Origin: Circinella minor
Taxonomy: Eukaryota; Mucoromycota; Mucoromycetes; Mucorales; Lichtheimiaceae
Reading direction: 5' to 3'
Assembly (NCBI GenBank): GCA_016758965.1
Contig: JAEPRB010000290.1
Location: forward strand, 1 to 45,931
DNA: 45,931 nt
The position numbers were made by a program, and so were the translations under genes. Under the pieces are notes generated by a model. That model saw nothing but the letters and a program-made list of their open reading frames with translations. It made no database searches and was not told where the DNA came from. Below, in pieces: positions 36,188 through 45,931 of this stretch. Position 1 is the first letter of the stretch, and each line of letters opens with the position of its first letter.

Positions 36188-36740
36188 TCATAAGATACGT
36201 GTTGTGGTAGTTAAAGCATCACAAATGATATTGTATTGAGGTGAATTCAATAAGTTGGTCAAAGGCATAGACAAAGGTATATAATTTCCAATATCCTTGA
36301 AATAAATCCATAACCACTCTCCTTTCAATTTATGAGGTTCCATGACCTGTAACCGGGTTGGATCTTGACAAGTCGCTTGCATAAAAATAGTGACATAATG
36401 TTTATCTTCTGTTTTCATCATATCATTGGTAGCCGTTCAAAATCCAATATTGTTGATATCCAAATTGGTTTCTTCCAATACTCCACGCCGAGCACATTCT
36501 TCAAATGATTCATTGAATTCTAAATGACTTCCTATTGATTGTAAGATTAAAAAAGACTGAAGAAATTGTGAAAACTTAAAAAGAAAAACTAGACAATAAT
36601 TTACGTTGCTGTATCCATAAAAAAAAGTATCACCGTGAGCGATCCGCCAAACTGATACTTGATTTATCCCAATAAAACGGCCTTTTCTTCATCATTATAT
36701 ACAATACGTAAAATAAGAACATATATTAGTAACTAAAAAA
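36188..36740 (-). pseudogene. Nudix hydrolase relic, two exons
   Basis: The downstream exon (36188-36531, acceptor CAATAG) holds a recognisable Nudix region, SHLEFNESFEECARRGVLEE, followed by TATND, HYVTIFMQATCQDP and the MEPHKLKGEWLWIYF segment seen in small MTH1/plant-type Nudix proteins. It is broken by an in-frame TGA at 36437-36439. Two consensus residues of the Nudix box are lost: the first Gly (GG to GS) and the Glu of REuxEE (RE to RG). The upstream exon (about 36600-36740) keeps YNDEEKAVLLG but then breaks. Intact relatives hydrolyse nucleoside diphosphate derivatives using Mg2+. This copy cannot be functional as read. Confidence 0.75.
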
Positions 36741-36769
36741 TACATTCGAAAAAATGGTATACGAATGAA

Positions 36770-36965
36770 AGCAACTTCAACTCGATGAACTACCAGCTCC
36801 TAGGCAACAACGACATTAGTCGTCACCACCTAAAAAGGGAATTTGTCAAAGCAAGGATAGCGATCGAGTCATCAGAGTTGATTACAGCCGAGCGTGCAAG
36901 ATCCTTTACAAAGTCCTATCAGATCCAGAGACCCCTTGTCATCTTTTTATCGATCAGGCTGCATT
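36770..36965 (+). other. GC-richer patch of unknown origin
   Basis: About 190 bases stand out by higher G+C than the surrounding ~25-30% GC DNA. Two plus frames read like protein here: EFVKARIAIESSELITAERA and, in another frame, ACKILYKVLSDPETPCHLF. No family is recognised and there is no clear repeat at the borders. It may be an inserted fragment. Confidence 0.3.
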
Positions 36966-37079
36966 GGGCGATGCATTTTTTATTTTATTTTTCAAAAGCA
37001 AAAATAAAATAACACTTTTCTAAATAATCGGATGTATAAACGGAAATAATCACAAATACATAATAGTTAGTTTTGTTTA

Positions 37080-37430
37080 TATCATACACGGCAACATAGA
37101 TGAAGTAGTTTAAAAATACAAAAATTCACCTTAATGTCCTTCAATAAACGACCAAGAATTGTCTTTTCAGTATCTGGAATTCATTTCTTTAAATCTTTTT
37201 GGTAATCAATTTTTGACGACAATCAATCTCACTTTGTTATTGATCCCTTCATAGTATTTCCGGTAATTTACAAATGACTAATCTTTTGTATCATTGATAG
37301 AAAAGGATTCATGTCTTTTCGATTTGGTATTTTTTTTTTTTTTTTGGCAGAAAGTATTGCAGAAAGTATTAAAATTATGGAAAAGAAAAACGAATATGAA
37401 TCCGCAGCAATTAGTGGGGTTTGAGGGTAG
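37080..37430 (-). pseudogene. Copy D: 5' fragment of the family gene
   Basis: The reverse complement matches the first exon of the copy at 40678: a stretch corresponding to NQKDASSLSYHKHYKELKN is readable as NQKRHESFS... and NYRKYYEGINNKVRL, ending at a donor GTGAAT as in copy C. It contains stops (for example in the D*S junction) and frame breaks. Only the first-exon region is present; the rest of the gene is missing downstream, where the Nudix relic follows. Confidence 0.55.
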
Positions 37431-38179
37431 TGTTATATAGGAAAGTCATATGATATTTTCCTCTCGGACCTAAAAGATTTGCATCGTCAGGCGGTCTTAT
37501 TTTTATTATGATATTAAATTTCATTTCACTTATTGTCAATGAATATCCGAAATAAATAAGTAAATATGTAAAAAAAGAATGTAGTATGTGGATTAGTCAA
37601 AATCCAATTTTTTAAAAAAACGACCTAATGTATAAGATGTTATGCATCTTCCAATTTCTTTGTTTATCAAACCTGCTTGCATATTCCTGAACAGACAACC
37701 AGCTATATTTGTTACATTCATTTATATATGTGTAACCTGGTGACCCTTTTTCTTTAAAATATTTATTGTTGGATCAACATCACTCTATACAGTAATATAT
37801 ACCAATCATTCACTATTGATTAGTTATTTTGTGTAGTACGTAGCATAGTAAAGTACTAGGCTTAATATCATATTACTTTTTTCTCCTCTTCTTTAATATC
37901 ATAAAAAAACACGATAACAATATTATAAAATTAGTCATTCGACTGCATACGTATCTACGTAACTCGGTTATTATTTATCATATTCTTCATCTTTCTCTTT
38001 TATTTATACTTTCAATTAACATTATAAGTTTGACAAGTTGATAATACTGATGAGTATTTTTATTATTCTAACCATATCAATTATATATTCTAATATGTCA
38101 AATAAAATTCTTTTAAGTAAATTTATATTTATTACGGGTCACAGTATCGGAATCCTGTATTTATAAATAAGATATAAAT
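37431..38179. other. AT-rich spacer between family fragments
   Basis: No open frame or repeat is recognised. The part next to copy D (37431-37490) resembles the corresponding flank of copy A (a TGTTATAT...TAGGAAA-type stretch), so it may be the old promoter region. Confidence 0.35.
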
Positions 38180-38620
38180 AGCCATTATCAATAAATTATT
38201 TTTTGCATGGATAGATACGTACTTCTAATTTAATAAGTCATTTAGGTATGGAAAATAAATTCTTGTCTTGTAAAACATCGTCTCGAACAGGTTTGATCTG
38301 GTCCAAGTTTGGTCGAAGTTGACCTAGTGTTTGAGATAAATCGGGCTACCTTGATTTGCAATTTGAGACCAAGTAGATGGTCTAACTTGAGATTACCTTA
38401 ATAACTGCACACCAATTTACCACTTTAACAAAATCATCACCAGTATTTGAGCATTCAAGTAAAAACAATAACTGTCGTTTTCTTTTTTTTATCTATCGTG
38501 TACACTGAGAAATTTCCTTTTTTTTCACATAAATTCAATTCAAATGCTCGCCTACGATCCGTTGAACCTGGTATGTTTCCATTTGCACTATATATACATG
38601 TATTATAGGAGAATAACATG
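38180..38620 (-). pseudogene. Copy B: 3' fragment of the family gene with palindrome block
   Basis: The reverse complement aligns with 42600-43060 of copy C. It contains the exon piece around GGTTCAACGGATCGTA, the TCAGTGTACAC...GATAAAAAAAAA stretch, CTTGAATGC...ACTGGTGATGAT and CTCAAGTTAGACC. It then runs into GACC/GGTC palindrome-rich sequence (about 38285-38385) and the TTGCCTTGTAAGAC/TAATAAGTCA border. It is truncated on both sides and frame-broken. Because this 3' part lies upstream of copy D's 5' part on the same strand, the two are separate or rearranged copies. Confidence 0.6.
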
Positions 38621-39420
38621 GGGCTTTACATCAGAATATTGTATTGAACACCACAGAAGGGAGAATAGCTTTTCATAGTTAGAGAATACAGAGATGATAT
38701 ATTTTCATAATTCCACTTGATTAAAAAAGAAAAATAAAAAAAGGCTGGTGGTGCTGAATATAAAAAATAGATTCCCTCAACTATGTATACACCACAGTCG
38801 GAAACTGGCGGAAATATATAAGATTATAGAGTTGGCATTACGTAGTAAACACAAATATGGTACATCATATTAAATAAAAGTAATTTGGTCTATTTATATT
38901 TTTAATGCATTGTATCTGTTACGTACCATTAATTATTATTATAACGTTATAATATATTGTCCACAACAGGAACTATGGAAATATATAGTATAATAGCGCA
39001 GAAATGACAATAATGATTTCTTTTAACACTGATTTTGCACTGATATATAGATGCGCGTTGTTAAAGTCCGACATCGACTGTCAATGCACAAGACCTATGT
39101 TGACAAACCTAGACTTTAGAGACAACAATGAGGCTCACTCAGCAGAAGTAAAATAGACATTAGAATATCTTTTTTCATAACTTAAATATAAATGTATACT
39201 CGCTCTATCTCTCTTTTTTACTATTATTTTAATAAAACTTTTCATTTCATAATTTCATAAACATATTAATTAAGCAGTGTGAAAAAGGTTTATTTCCACC
39301 AGTCGGAAACCCAACACTGGTCTGTATATGCAATTTTCGGATATGATTGGGCATGAAAATGATTAAATGATTAAATGATTACCTTTTTTCTTTAGACCCT
39401 ATAAATAATTGTTTTTTAAC
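38621..39420. other. Spacer with no gene recognised
   Basis: AT-rich sequence with a GATTAAATGATTAAATGATTA triplicate near 39358-39383. No coding sequence is seen. Confidence 0.35.
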
Positions 39421-39439
39421 CCAAAATGACTATTCTCAT

Positions 39440-40440
39440 TCAAAAAGATGGGAAGGAAAAATTGTTGACAAATACCTCATCAATTCTTCGAAATGAAGAT
39501 GGAGGCGGTCATTGTTCAATTGGACGATGTAATCAACTTCGGTCGGTACAATGACGTTAAGCATCCCTGAAAAAATGCAATAGAAAAAAAAGCTTTGAAG
39601 GCTTCGTCTTCTTCAAGAAAATACCCAAGGAACAAGAAGAAGTACAGAAAGTACAAAGAAAGAAAATCTAAACACTTTTTTCTTTTAGGTGATTGAAGGG
39701 AACATGTCCATTCGTGGTGCTGCGGAAAAGTTAAAAGTTCCTAAAAACACTATATATAACTAGCACTATGTTTTCATTGGCGAATCTGGATCTCATATAT
39801 AAAGCGCTCTAAAGCATGCTCAAAGAAAGAAGAGTGACCAGTTGTCTAAACACTAAAGACAAGGTCAAAGGCGACCACCATCATTAGAGCAAGTGCAGAG
39901 GTGGTGTTAAAAAAACTGTAACTTTATAGCCTGATGTCCATGGTTTTAATTTTACAGTCCAAGTTATAACCACAGCTGGACCAAATTCGCTATAAAAACT
40001 GGGCTGTCAAGTTACAGCCCTGGGTGATTTACAGCCCCCGCTGCACATGCTTTTAGTGGACTATCTCACCATATGGTGCGGTCAAATTGAAGATAAAGTC
40101 TTCCAAGGTAATGGCACTTTCAAGAAAATAATAAGCTGCAGTTCTCTAGTATGACTATAAAGTATGGAATAGTTATTGATCATCACTTTAATATTATTGT
40201 TGTGCTCTTAGATAGCATGGATAAACATGAGCTATTCATAAATACTATCTCATAATGGACAATGCTCCAAGTCATAAGCATCCAGGTATCAGAAATTATA
40301 CCGAAATTGTGGTTATGGTTGTATTTATTTGTCTTTATACTCATCCGAACTCACTCAATTGAACAGTTTTGGTCTGTTTGGCAAAGCAAACTCAAGGGAG
40401 AAACTCTTTTTAAGAATAGCCTGTGACTTTTAGTTGCAAT
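39440..40440 (+). pseudogene. Tc1-like transposase relic with intron
   Basis: The N-terminal helix-turn-helix part is readable at 39689-39763 after a CTTTTAG acceptor (VIEGNMSIRGAAEKLKVPKN, then TIYN and a TAG). The C-terminal DDE region is readable at 40255-40440: MDNAPSHKHPGIRNYTE keeps the second catalytic Asp, and the SP-E-NPIEQFW region survives only as TQLNSFGLF-like out-of-frame sequence (nucleotides caattgaacagttttggtct). Multiple stops and frameshifts make it dead. A better-preserved C-terminal relic of the same superfamily is at 8060-8500. Confidence 0.6.
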
Positions 40441-41208
40441 CATATGCTACTTAGTGGCTTCCGCAGTTTTTGTAAGTATGTTATTTAGGTACATCAAATT
40501 TAAAGCCCCCCCCCCCAACTTCAGTAATGATGAAAATTTGAGACAATGTGTACATCATCTTTTGTACCATTTCAACTTTAATTTCGTGCCTAATCCCTTT
40601 TTTTTTTTTTTTTTTTTTTTTTTTGGAAAAAGTGTAGTATTGCAACAATTGCTCATAATTTTGACAATTTCTAAGATATGGGCGAAAAAAAAATACCAAA
40701 TCAAAAAGACGCAAGTTCTTTAAGTTATCATAAGCACTATAAAGAATTAAAAAACAATGTGAGACTCGCCGCCGCCAAAAGCCATCAAGAAGAAGACTTG
40801 AAGTGGATATTAAAAAGACCGATTTCAGAGGTTGAAAAGACAAATGCTGGTCGGTTGTTGAATGCTATAAAGGTGAATATTCCAAGCTGGCCTCGATTTT
40901 CTGTGGACGTTTATGATACAAATTACTGAAACAAACGGCTGTATATTAGAATGACTGTGATGAAGATAATAATTTGCAGAATGATCCCGTTTCAGATAGC
41001 CATACTTATAACATCACTGCTACATTCTCTGGGGTTAACAACGGTGATACTATCAATTTTCCAGGTTTACCTTTAGAACAGCAGGTGACTAAGCGAAATA
41101 TTTTTATGCGGCCCGGGTTAGAATACGACGTCAACGATAAAAAACTAACTACGTATGACCTCGTGTGATGATGTTTTTTTAGGGAAATAATAACTTTTCA
41201 AGAGACAG

Positions 41209-41396
41209 TTTCGATGAATAGGTAGACGAACTTGGTTTTATATCTCACGACCAACATGGTCTACAATGGTCCAAGTTGGTATGATAGTCGGGACCCCATG
41301 GGTCTACCTTGGTACAAAATTTAAGACCAGGTTGGTTAGAAAGGTTAAGACCAAATGGGTCTAAAAATTTTGACCAGGACCCTAGGACCTAAGTTG
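41209..41396. repeat. 188-bp block of GACC/GGTC palindromes inserted in copy C
   Basis: Copy A reads AGAGACAG directly into TAGCCCTATATTATACAATGG, whereas copy C has 188 extra bases between AGAGACAG and TAGCCCCATATCATACAATGG. The extra block is GC-richer and made of repeated imperfect palindromes (GACCAACATGGTC, GACCCCATGGGTC, TACCTTGGTA, GACCAAATGGGTC). It has no reading frame. No clear target duplication is visible, so it could be an insertion into C or a deletion from A. Confidence 0.7.
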
Positions 41397-42870
41397 TAGC
41401 CCCATATCATACAATGGTAAAGAGTACTTTTCTTGGAATTGACAGAGGGGAGAGGCTGAATAATATTATATGGTTTTTTTTTTGGAAAATGAAGAAACTC
41501 ACTTTATAGCATTTTTAGCTGAACAATATACACCACAAAAGAGAAAGGTTGATTCAATGGACGACAACAATGGCACCGTATCCTCGGTAAGATTAGATAT
41601 GCTGTAATTGTGAATCATTTTTTCTTATGTTTCTGTTGTAATTTTTAGAACCTTACATCCTCCGATAATTCTAGCTCGTTGTATGTCCCACTTACTGAAT
41701 CAGAATCATCTGATGATGAAGTTGAAAATACAACATATTATGACCATCTAGTTGGAAGAGGATTAATAGATGATGAATTACCGCAAAATGCAACCAAGGT
41801 TTGTATTTTAATTCTTAACGAAAATAAACAATAATAATCGTGTTTCCTCATTACTGATTCAAATCTGTTGCTATGTTATTGCATATAGTGGGTAATAGAT
41901 GATGTAAATATAACCGAGTACTTCATAAAATATTGTAGTTATGTTGTTGAATGTGGAACAAAGTTCAGACCGATATCAAAAGTCGATAGATTGTAAGCAG
42001 CTATAATTTGGGTATCATAAATTATAATCAAATTGATTAATAACATGATGTGTCATATATAGGGTTTTTAAATTTCATATGTCACGTATCACCTTTGTCC
42101 TCCATTGATAAATATATGCATCATCGTACGTGGGACCTTATTAACAAATATACCATGATGAAGCACAATTTGGTTGATTTAGAAGAACAACATGCGTTGT
42201 GGATTATAAAAATATGTATGGCTGCACGGTGTAGTGCAGAAGAAGCCAAAAAAGTGCTAAATCAATGGGCTTGTACAGATAGGGGCTCAATAAAAGCCAC
42301 TTTATATCAAGATATTATTCGGGATCTGTAAGTTTTAAAATATTTATCATCAAAAGTATAATCTGGTAGGAATCACTCCTGATACTGATTTTTTATTTAC
42401 AATTTATTTTCTATATACTCAAGTCTCAAATCATACTCAAATGTATAATCCATTGTTGATAAATGAAGATACGTTTGTAAAAGACACCCTATACCCTATT
42501 TTTAAAACATATTTTCCCAACAGCAGGTACATCAAACCGAAGGGTGAGTATACTTTTATAAAAATATTATAACCTGACAAATGATTTTGAAACTAACTCA
42601 AGCTACTACGTATCAATCCAGATGGAAATATACAAGGTTCAACGGATCGTATCCAAGCCTTTGAATCAAGTTCATCGGGAAAAAAAGGGGACTTTTCAGT
42701 ATATACAACGGATAAAAAAAAAACGGCAATTGTTATTTTTACTTGAATGCAAGCCCCCTCGCACAAACACTGGTGATGATTTGCTAAATTGGCAAATTGT
42801 CGTAAGAAAACCAGGCTGATCTCAAGTTAGACCATTTTGTTTTTTGATTTATCTATCAAAACATCGTGGC

Positions 42871-43020
42871 CATTCTCTAGACGATTTTGTTCCCGACTTC
42901 CCGAACCAACTTGGTCTCAAATTCCAGACCAAGGTAACCCGATTTGGTTTCAAACACTTGACCAACTTCGACCAACTTGGACTGTGTCAACCCTGTTGAG
43001 ACGCCGTCTTACAAGGCAAG
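42871..43020. repeat. Second GACC/GGTC palindrome block, in an intron of copy C
   Basis: After AAAACATCGTGG, where copies A and C stop matching, copy C continues into AACCAACTTGGTCTC, CAGACCAAGGTAACC, GACCAACTTCGACCAACTTGG. Its reverse complement resembles the block at 41209-41396 (shared TCCAAGTTGGT, GGGT(C)TACCTTGGT and GACCA(A/G)GTTGGTT segments in the same order), so the two blocks are inverted relative to each other. A related block lies in copy B at about 38285-38385. Confidence 0.65.
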
Positions 43021-43269
43021 AATTTATTTTTATACCTGCTACGTATGACTTATTAAATAAAAATTATTTATTCATGAAAAAATAATTTGTTGATAATGTC
43101 TATCTATTTATTCATAAATACAGGATTCCGTTATCATGCCCTTGTAATGGATATGAAATACATGGTAATTTATCGGTTGGCTGAAATTGGGTCATTTTAC
43201 ATACCACAAAACCTAATAAATCTGGATCCCGTTTTAGCTGTTTTTCAGATCATGAATCATATACTGGAG

Positions 43270-44331
43270 GTATATTATCGCTATTTATTTGTTTGCATAA
43301 TGGAATATAAATTAAATAAAGATACACTAATGCATTATAATGAAAACAGCAGAAACATGCACCAGGGATATCAGAGAGGAAATAAATATTAATCAAGGTA
43401 TGATTCTTCCGTCGTTTAATTCACCAGTTCGAATTACACAATCTCAAGCATGTAGTAAACAATAGAAATATATATATATTTATATTTAGGGAATGACTAC
43501 GGGCGCGGGCCAGTTCTGAGCTGGCACTTTAGTAACATGGCGCGCCTTTCGTCTGTTTTATTTATGCTTGCTCTTGTTCAAGTCTGATATAATATATGAA
43601 ACGCGGGTTTTGCTGACATGTTACTTAGTAATTCTATTGGTATAATGTATAATGAAGATGGAAATAATGGAACTAAAGGCTTACGAACTGAAGATTGTTG
43701 GTACACGGATGAAGATGATATTTGCACGTATCTTTTTTTTTTTCAGCAGTGTTTCATATCCAATTCCAAATACAAACATGTGTATCGTATCTTTTTTTGA
43801 CAAAATATTATAATCACTGATCTCTTAAATAATTAGCTTTTGAAAAAAAAAAGGTATCTTACGAATATATTTTCGCTTTGCAACTATATCGAATATATTT
43901 TGAGTATTATTATTTATTTTGTAAATGAATTCTTTTATAACGATAATTTAGATACGAATATGTTCCGTATATATATGATGCCATGGCTTTTTTTTTCTAT
44001 ATACGTAACAGGCGAAGCACACAGGTGGCGAGGTAAAATCCCAGTATGGTTTATCCAGACTATAGATTCTCATTTCATTAGGCAGGCACAAAAGTTGAAC
44101 TAAGAAGGAATTGGAAGGATCGGCTCAATCGCTTATTTTTTGTTTGAAGACCTTTCTCGCCAAATTCCTTGTTTCTTTTTTTCTTAACTCTTTTATGCCT
44201 AAAACAACTTTTTCACTTGCTGTTTTTTCTCAACAAAAAAAACATCTTTGTCTCTATAAAAACAATTATTCAATAAACTCAAGTTTTTTCTCTTATCATT
44301 AAGAGATTGTTAACCTTCACAAGTACGAATA
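43270..44331. other. Intergenic region upstream of the 44.3 kb gene
   Basis: It contains a small GC-rich island at about 43497-43555 with a GCCAG...CTGGC hairpin and a GGCGCGCC octamer (43538-43547). Below it lie T-rich and AT-rich sequences with unsupported short frames (43618-43800, 43840-44103, 44111-44302). The last 200 bases are C/T-rich, with CTCTATAAAAAC at about 44249-44263 as a possible TATA box for the next gene. Confidence 0.4.
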
Positions 44332-45931
44332 ATGGATCAAACAGATAATGACAGTACGCAAGACCTACAATGGTGTTTCGATAATGCACACGAACTTACT
44401 GCAAAATTGTTTGCACTCAAATTTGGTTACAAGGACAAGAAAGCAGCAAATAATCGATACGGAAACATTATAAATTCTACAAAATTCAAAAACTGCGGCA
44501 AGGTACATGATTTAATTGATGAATTCAAACGATGGAAAAATAGCACAGTGGAAGATGCTTTTTGGAACGATCAAACTATAAAACGCACTGAAGCAAAGTT
44601 GACCACTGAAAGTTTCAAAACGGCTGGGCAATTGTGCAGTACAAGCATCAAAGTTATTAAGAAGTCGATCAATGGAAGATTTATCATCGTAAGTTCAAAG
44701 TTATCTTCTTGCTTAAAAAATATTCTCACAAAGAAAAATCTATCCAGTAGATCCTTATTACCCAAGCATCAGAAAACAACATTCACTGAACCAGTCCGCG
44801 AATATGAGGTACGTTTGTCATGAAATATTGGAAGTGTAAAAATCAGTGTTGTACTTATATTGATTTATTTATAGACGTTGTTTCCTGAACCATTGTTTGG
44901 AAATATCCATAATAATAATGGTAATGAAAAACAAGATTATGAACAAGGCCATCAATATTATGGTAATCATGAAGAGGAGGAGGAAGAAGTAGAGGTAGAG
45001 AATCAAGGCGATCCACGTTCGGACCTTTCAGAAAATCATCACGGCCAGCGAAGGGGAGCTACCACATTACCGAAGAGCATGAGAATCCGATTCTTGATGA
45101 CGTAGAAACAGAAGAAGAAACAGATGAATTTGAGACAGGAATGTAGATGATCGGTTCTGTTGATGTTATAAAGGAATGCATTCAATACTCAGAACATTGT
45201 CTTGCTAAAAGAAAACCTCAACAGCTTGACGATGTTGGATTCCTGTAAGTAAGATTGGTACCAGATAGTTTTTTTGAATGGGTAAATGGGGCTAACTCTA
45301 CGGGTAGTGCTATGAATAGCACTTATGTTTTTACCGAAAAAATCTCTTCATCAATCACAAGACATTTTAATTGTTTGGACCACCACCACCACGGTATTAT
45401 TAAAGACCTGAAGTTATACGATGCCTTACCTAGCCCGACTTCTGCGGTATTTTCTTGGTGTTTACAAGCTGAACGTGTAAGTGAAATAATGAGTTTTATT
45501 ATGAAAAAGTGTTGATATTAAAACAATTTGACAATTACAATTATTTATACAGCAATCATACGATGGGTGGAAAAGTATCAAAAAAGCTACTGTTGGTTAT
45601 TTAAATGAAGCTTTCGAATCTGATAACGATGTAGATCTGTTAGTAGCTGACGTATTACACAGAATGTAAGTGTATAATGGAGTATACAAGAAGATGGTGA
45701 ATACGACGTAGACAACAAAACTAACACCCCTTATTTTCTTAGCTTGCCAACATTGAAAATTAGTGGTTATAATGATCGCCGAGGTGAAGACTCATTTGTG
45801 CACGATATTCTTGCTCCATTACTAGATGCGTCTTTCTCGTTTAATCCAAATCTCAACCATTTCTGGTAAGCTGTGAGAAGAATATGTGGTTCGTATTGAA
45901 CTTAGAAAACTAACATTGTATGCTGTTAGGG
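44332..45931 (+). pseudogene. Related family gene, mostly intact but with a frameshift and two stops; runs off the window
   Basis: Exons: 44332-44808 (159 codons, donor GTACGT), 44875 to 45476 as one block, 45553-45665, 45743-45865, and the start of the next at 45930; introns have good GT-AG and CTAAC signals. Exon 1 includes LQWCFDNAHELTAKLFALKF, NNRYGNIINSTKFKNCGKV, VEDAFWNDQT and SFKTAGQLCS. The second block begins LFPEPLFGNIH with a Glu-rich stretch, shifts frame near 45055, and then carries in-frame TAG (45144-45146) and TAA (45246-45248) before FFEWVNGANSTGSAMN and AVFSWCLQAER. The last exons read ILPTLKISGYNDRRGEDSFVHDILAPLL, parallel to NEDTFVKDTLYPIF in copy C. It lacks any motif I can assign. 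A few changes only separate it from an open gene, so a sequencing error or recent decay are both possible. Confidence 0.6.

Larger units (their letters stand above)
40678..43269 (+). pseudogene. Copy C: most complete copy of the uncharacterised multi-exon family, decayed
   Basis: Putative exons: 40678-40872 (ATG, donor GTGAAT), 40950-41169, 41485-41586, 41649-41798, 41889-41992, 42061-42327, about 42434-42543, 42622-42780 and 43124-43269. Recognisable pieces are VEKTNAGRLLNAIK; AEQYTPQKRKVDSMDDNNG; a Ser/Asp/Glu-rich linker; HNLVDLEEQHALWIIKICMA; INEDTFVKDTLYPIFKTYF; TDRIQAFESSSSGKKGDF; LLECKPPRTNTGDDLL; and MKYMVIYRLAEIGSFYIP. Decay: the second exon runs to a stop; exon 42061 has one extra T compared with copy A, shifting the frame; the junction into 42434 does not keep phase; and the frame shifts in the A-run near 42715. 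No catalytic motif or membrane segment is seen. The EDTFVKD...P segment is shared with the gene at 44.3 kb, and the LECK...EIG part with the relic at 9.2 kb. Confidence 0.6.

Overview
The window looks like nuclear DNA of an early-diverging fungus, most probably Mucoromycota (Mucorales-like). It is AT-rich and its genes are split by many short introns with GTAAGT/GTATGT-type donors, CTAAC-like branch sites and TAG/CAG acceptors. It carries typical fungal genes (Pam17, a Tvp15-like protein, Sdh4, a fungal-type P450). I assembled all gene models by hand from splice signals, reading phase and family motifs; nothing was searched against a database.

Layout. 0-3 kb: the end of an IQ-motif coiled-coil protein (+) faces a small tail-anchored protein (-). 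3-10.8 kb is gene-poor and full of relics: a decayed minus-strand reading frame (4.7-5.7 kb), a 709-bp non-autonomous transposon with perfect 25-bp inverted ends and a TA target duplication (6.1-6.8 kb), a Tc1-like transposase relic (8.1-8.5 kb), and a decayed member of an uncharacterised protein family (9.2-9.8 kb). 10.8-31 kb is the conserved block: a secreted S28 peptidase (+), an unrecognised membrane protein (-), a cytochrome P450 (-), a broken minus-strand gene (19.5-20.4 kb), Pam17 (+), a Tvp15-like Golgi protein (-), an aldehyde dehydrogenase (+), succinate dehydrogenase subunit 4 (+) and phosphocholine cytidylyltransferase (-). These are ordinary housekeeping or metabolic genes without operon-like organisation; two of them act in mitochondria (Pam17, Sdh4), and the Tvp15-like protein and the cytidylyltransferase serve the Golgi and membrane lipid synthesis.

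31-45.9 kb is an accessory, repeat-rich tract. It holds several decayed copies of one intron-containing gene of unknown function (32.4-34.4 kb minus, 37.1-37.4 kb minus, 38.2-38.6 kb minus, 40.7-43.3 kb plus), a less decayed related gene that runs off the window end (44.3-45.9 kb plus), a broken Nudix hydrolase, and a Tc1-like relic. One copy contains a ~188-bp block of GACC...GGTC imperfect palindromes that the paired copy lacks at the same site; a related block lies in a later intron. This gene family and its palindrome blocks are the best candidates for something undescribed here.

Limits: exon borders are inferred, small exons may be missed, and the family names for the unknown genes rest only on internal comparison within this window.
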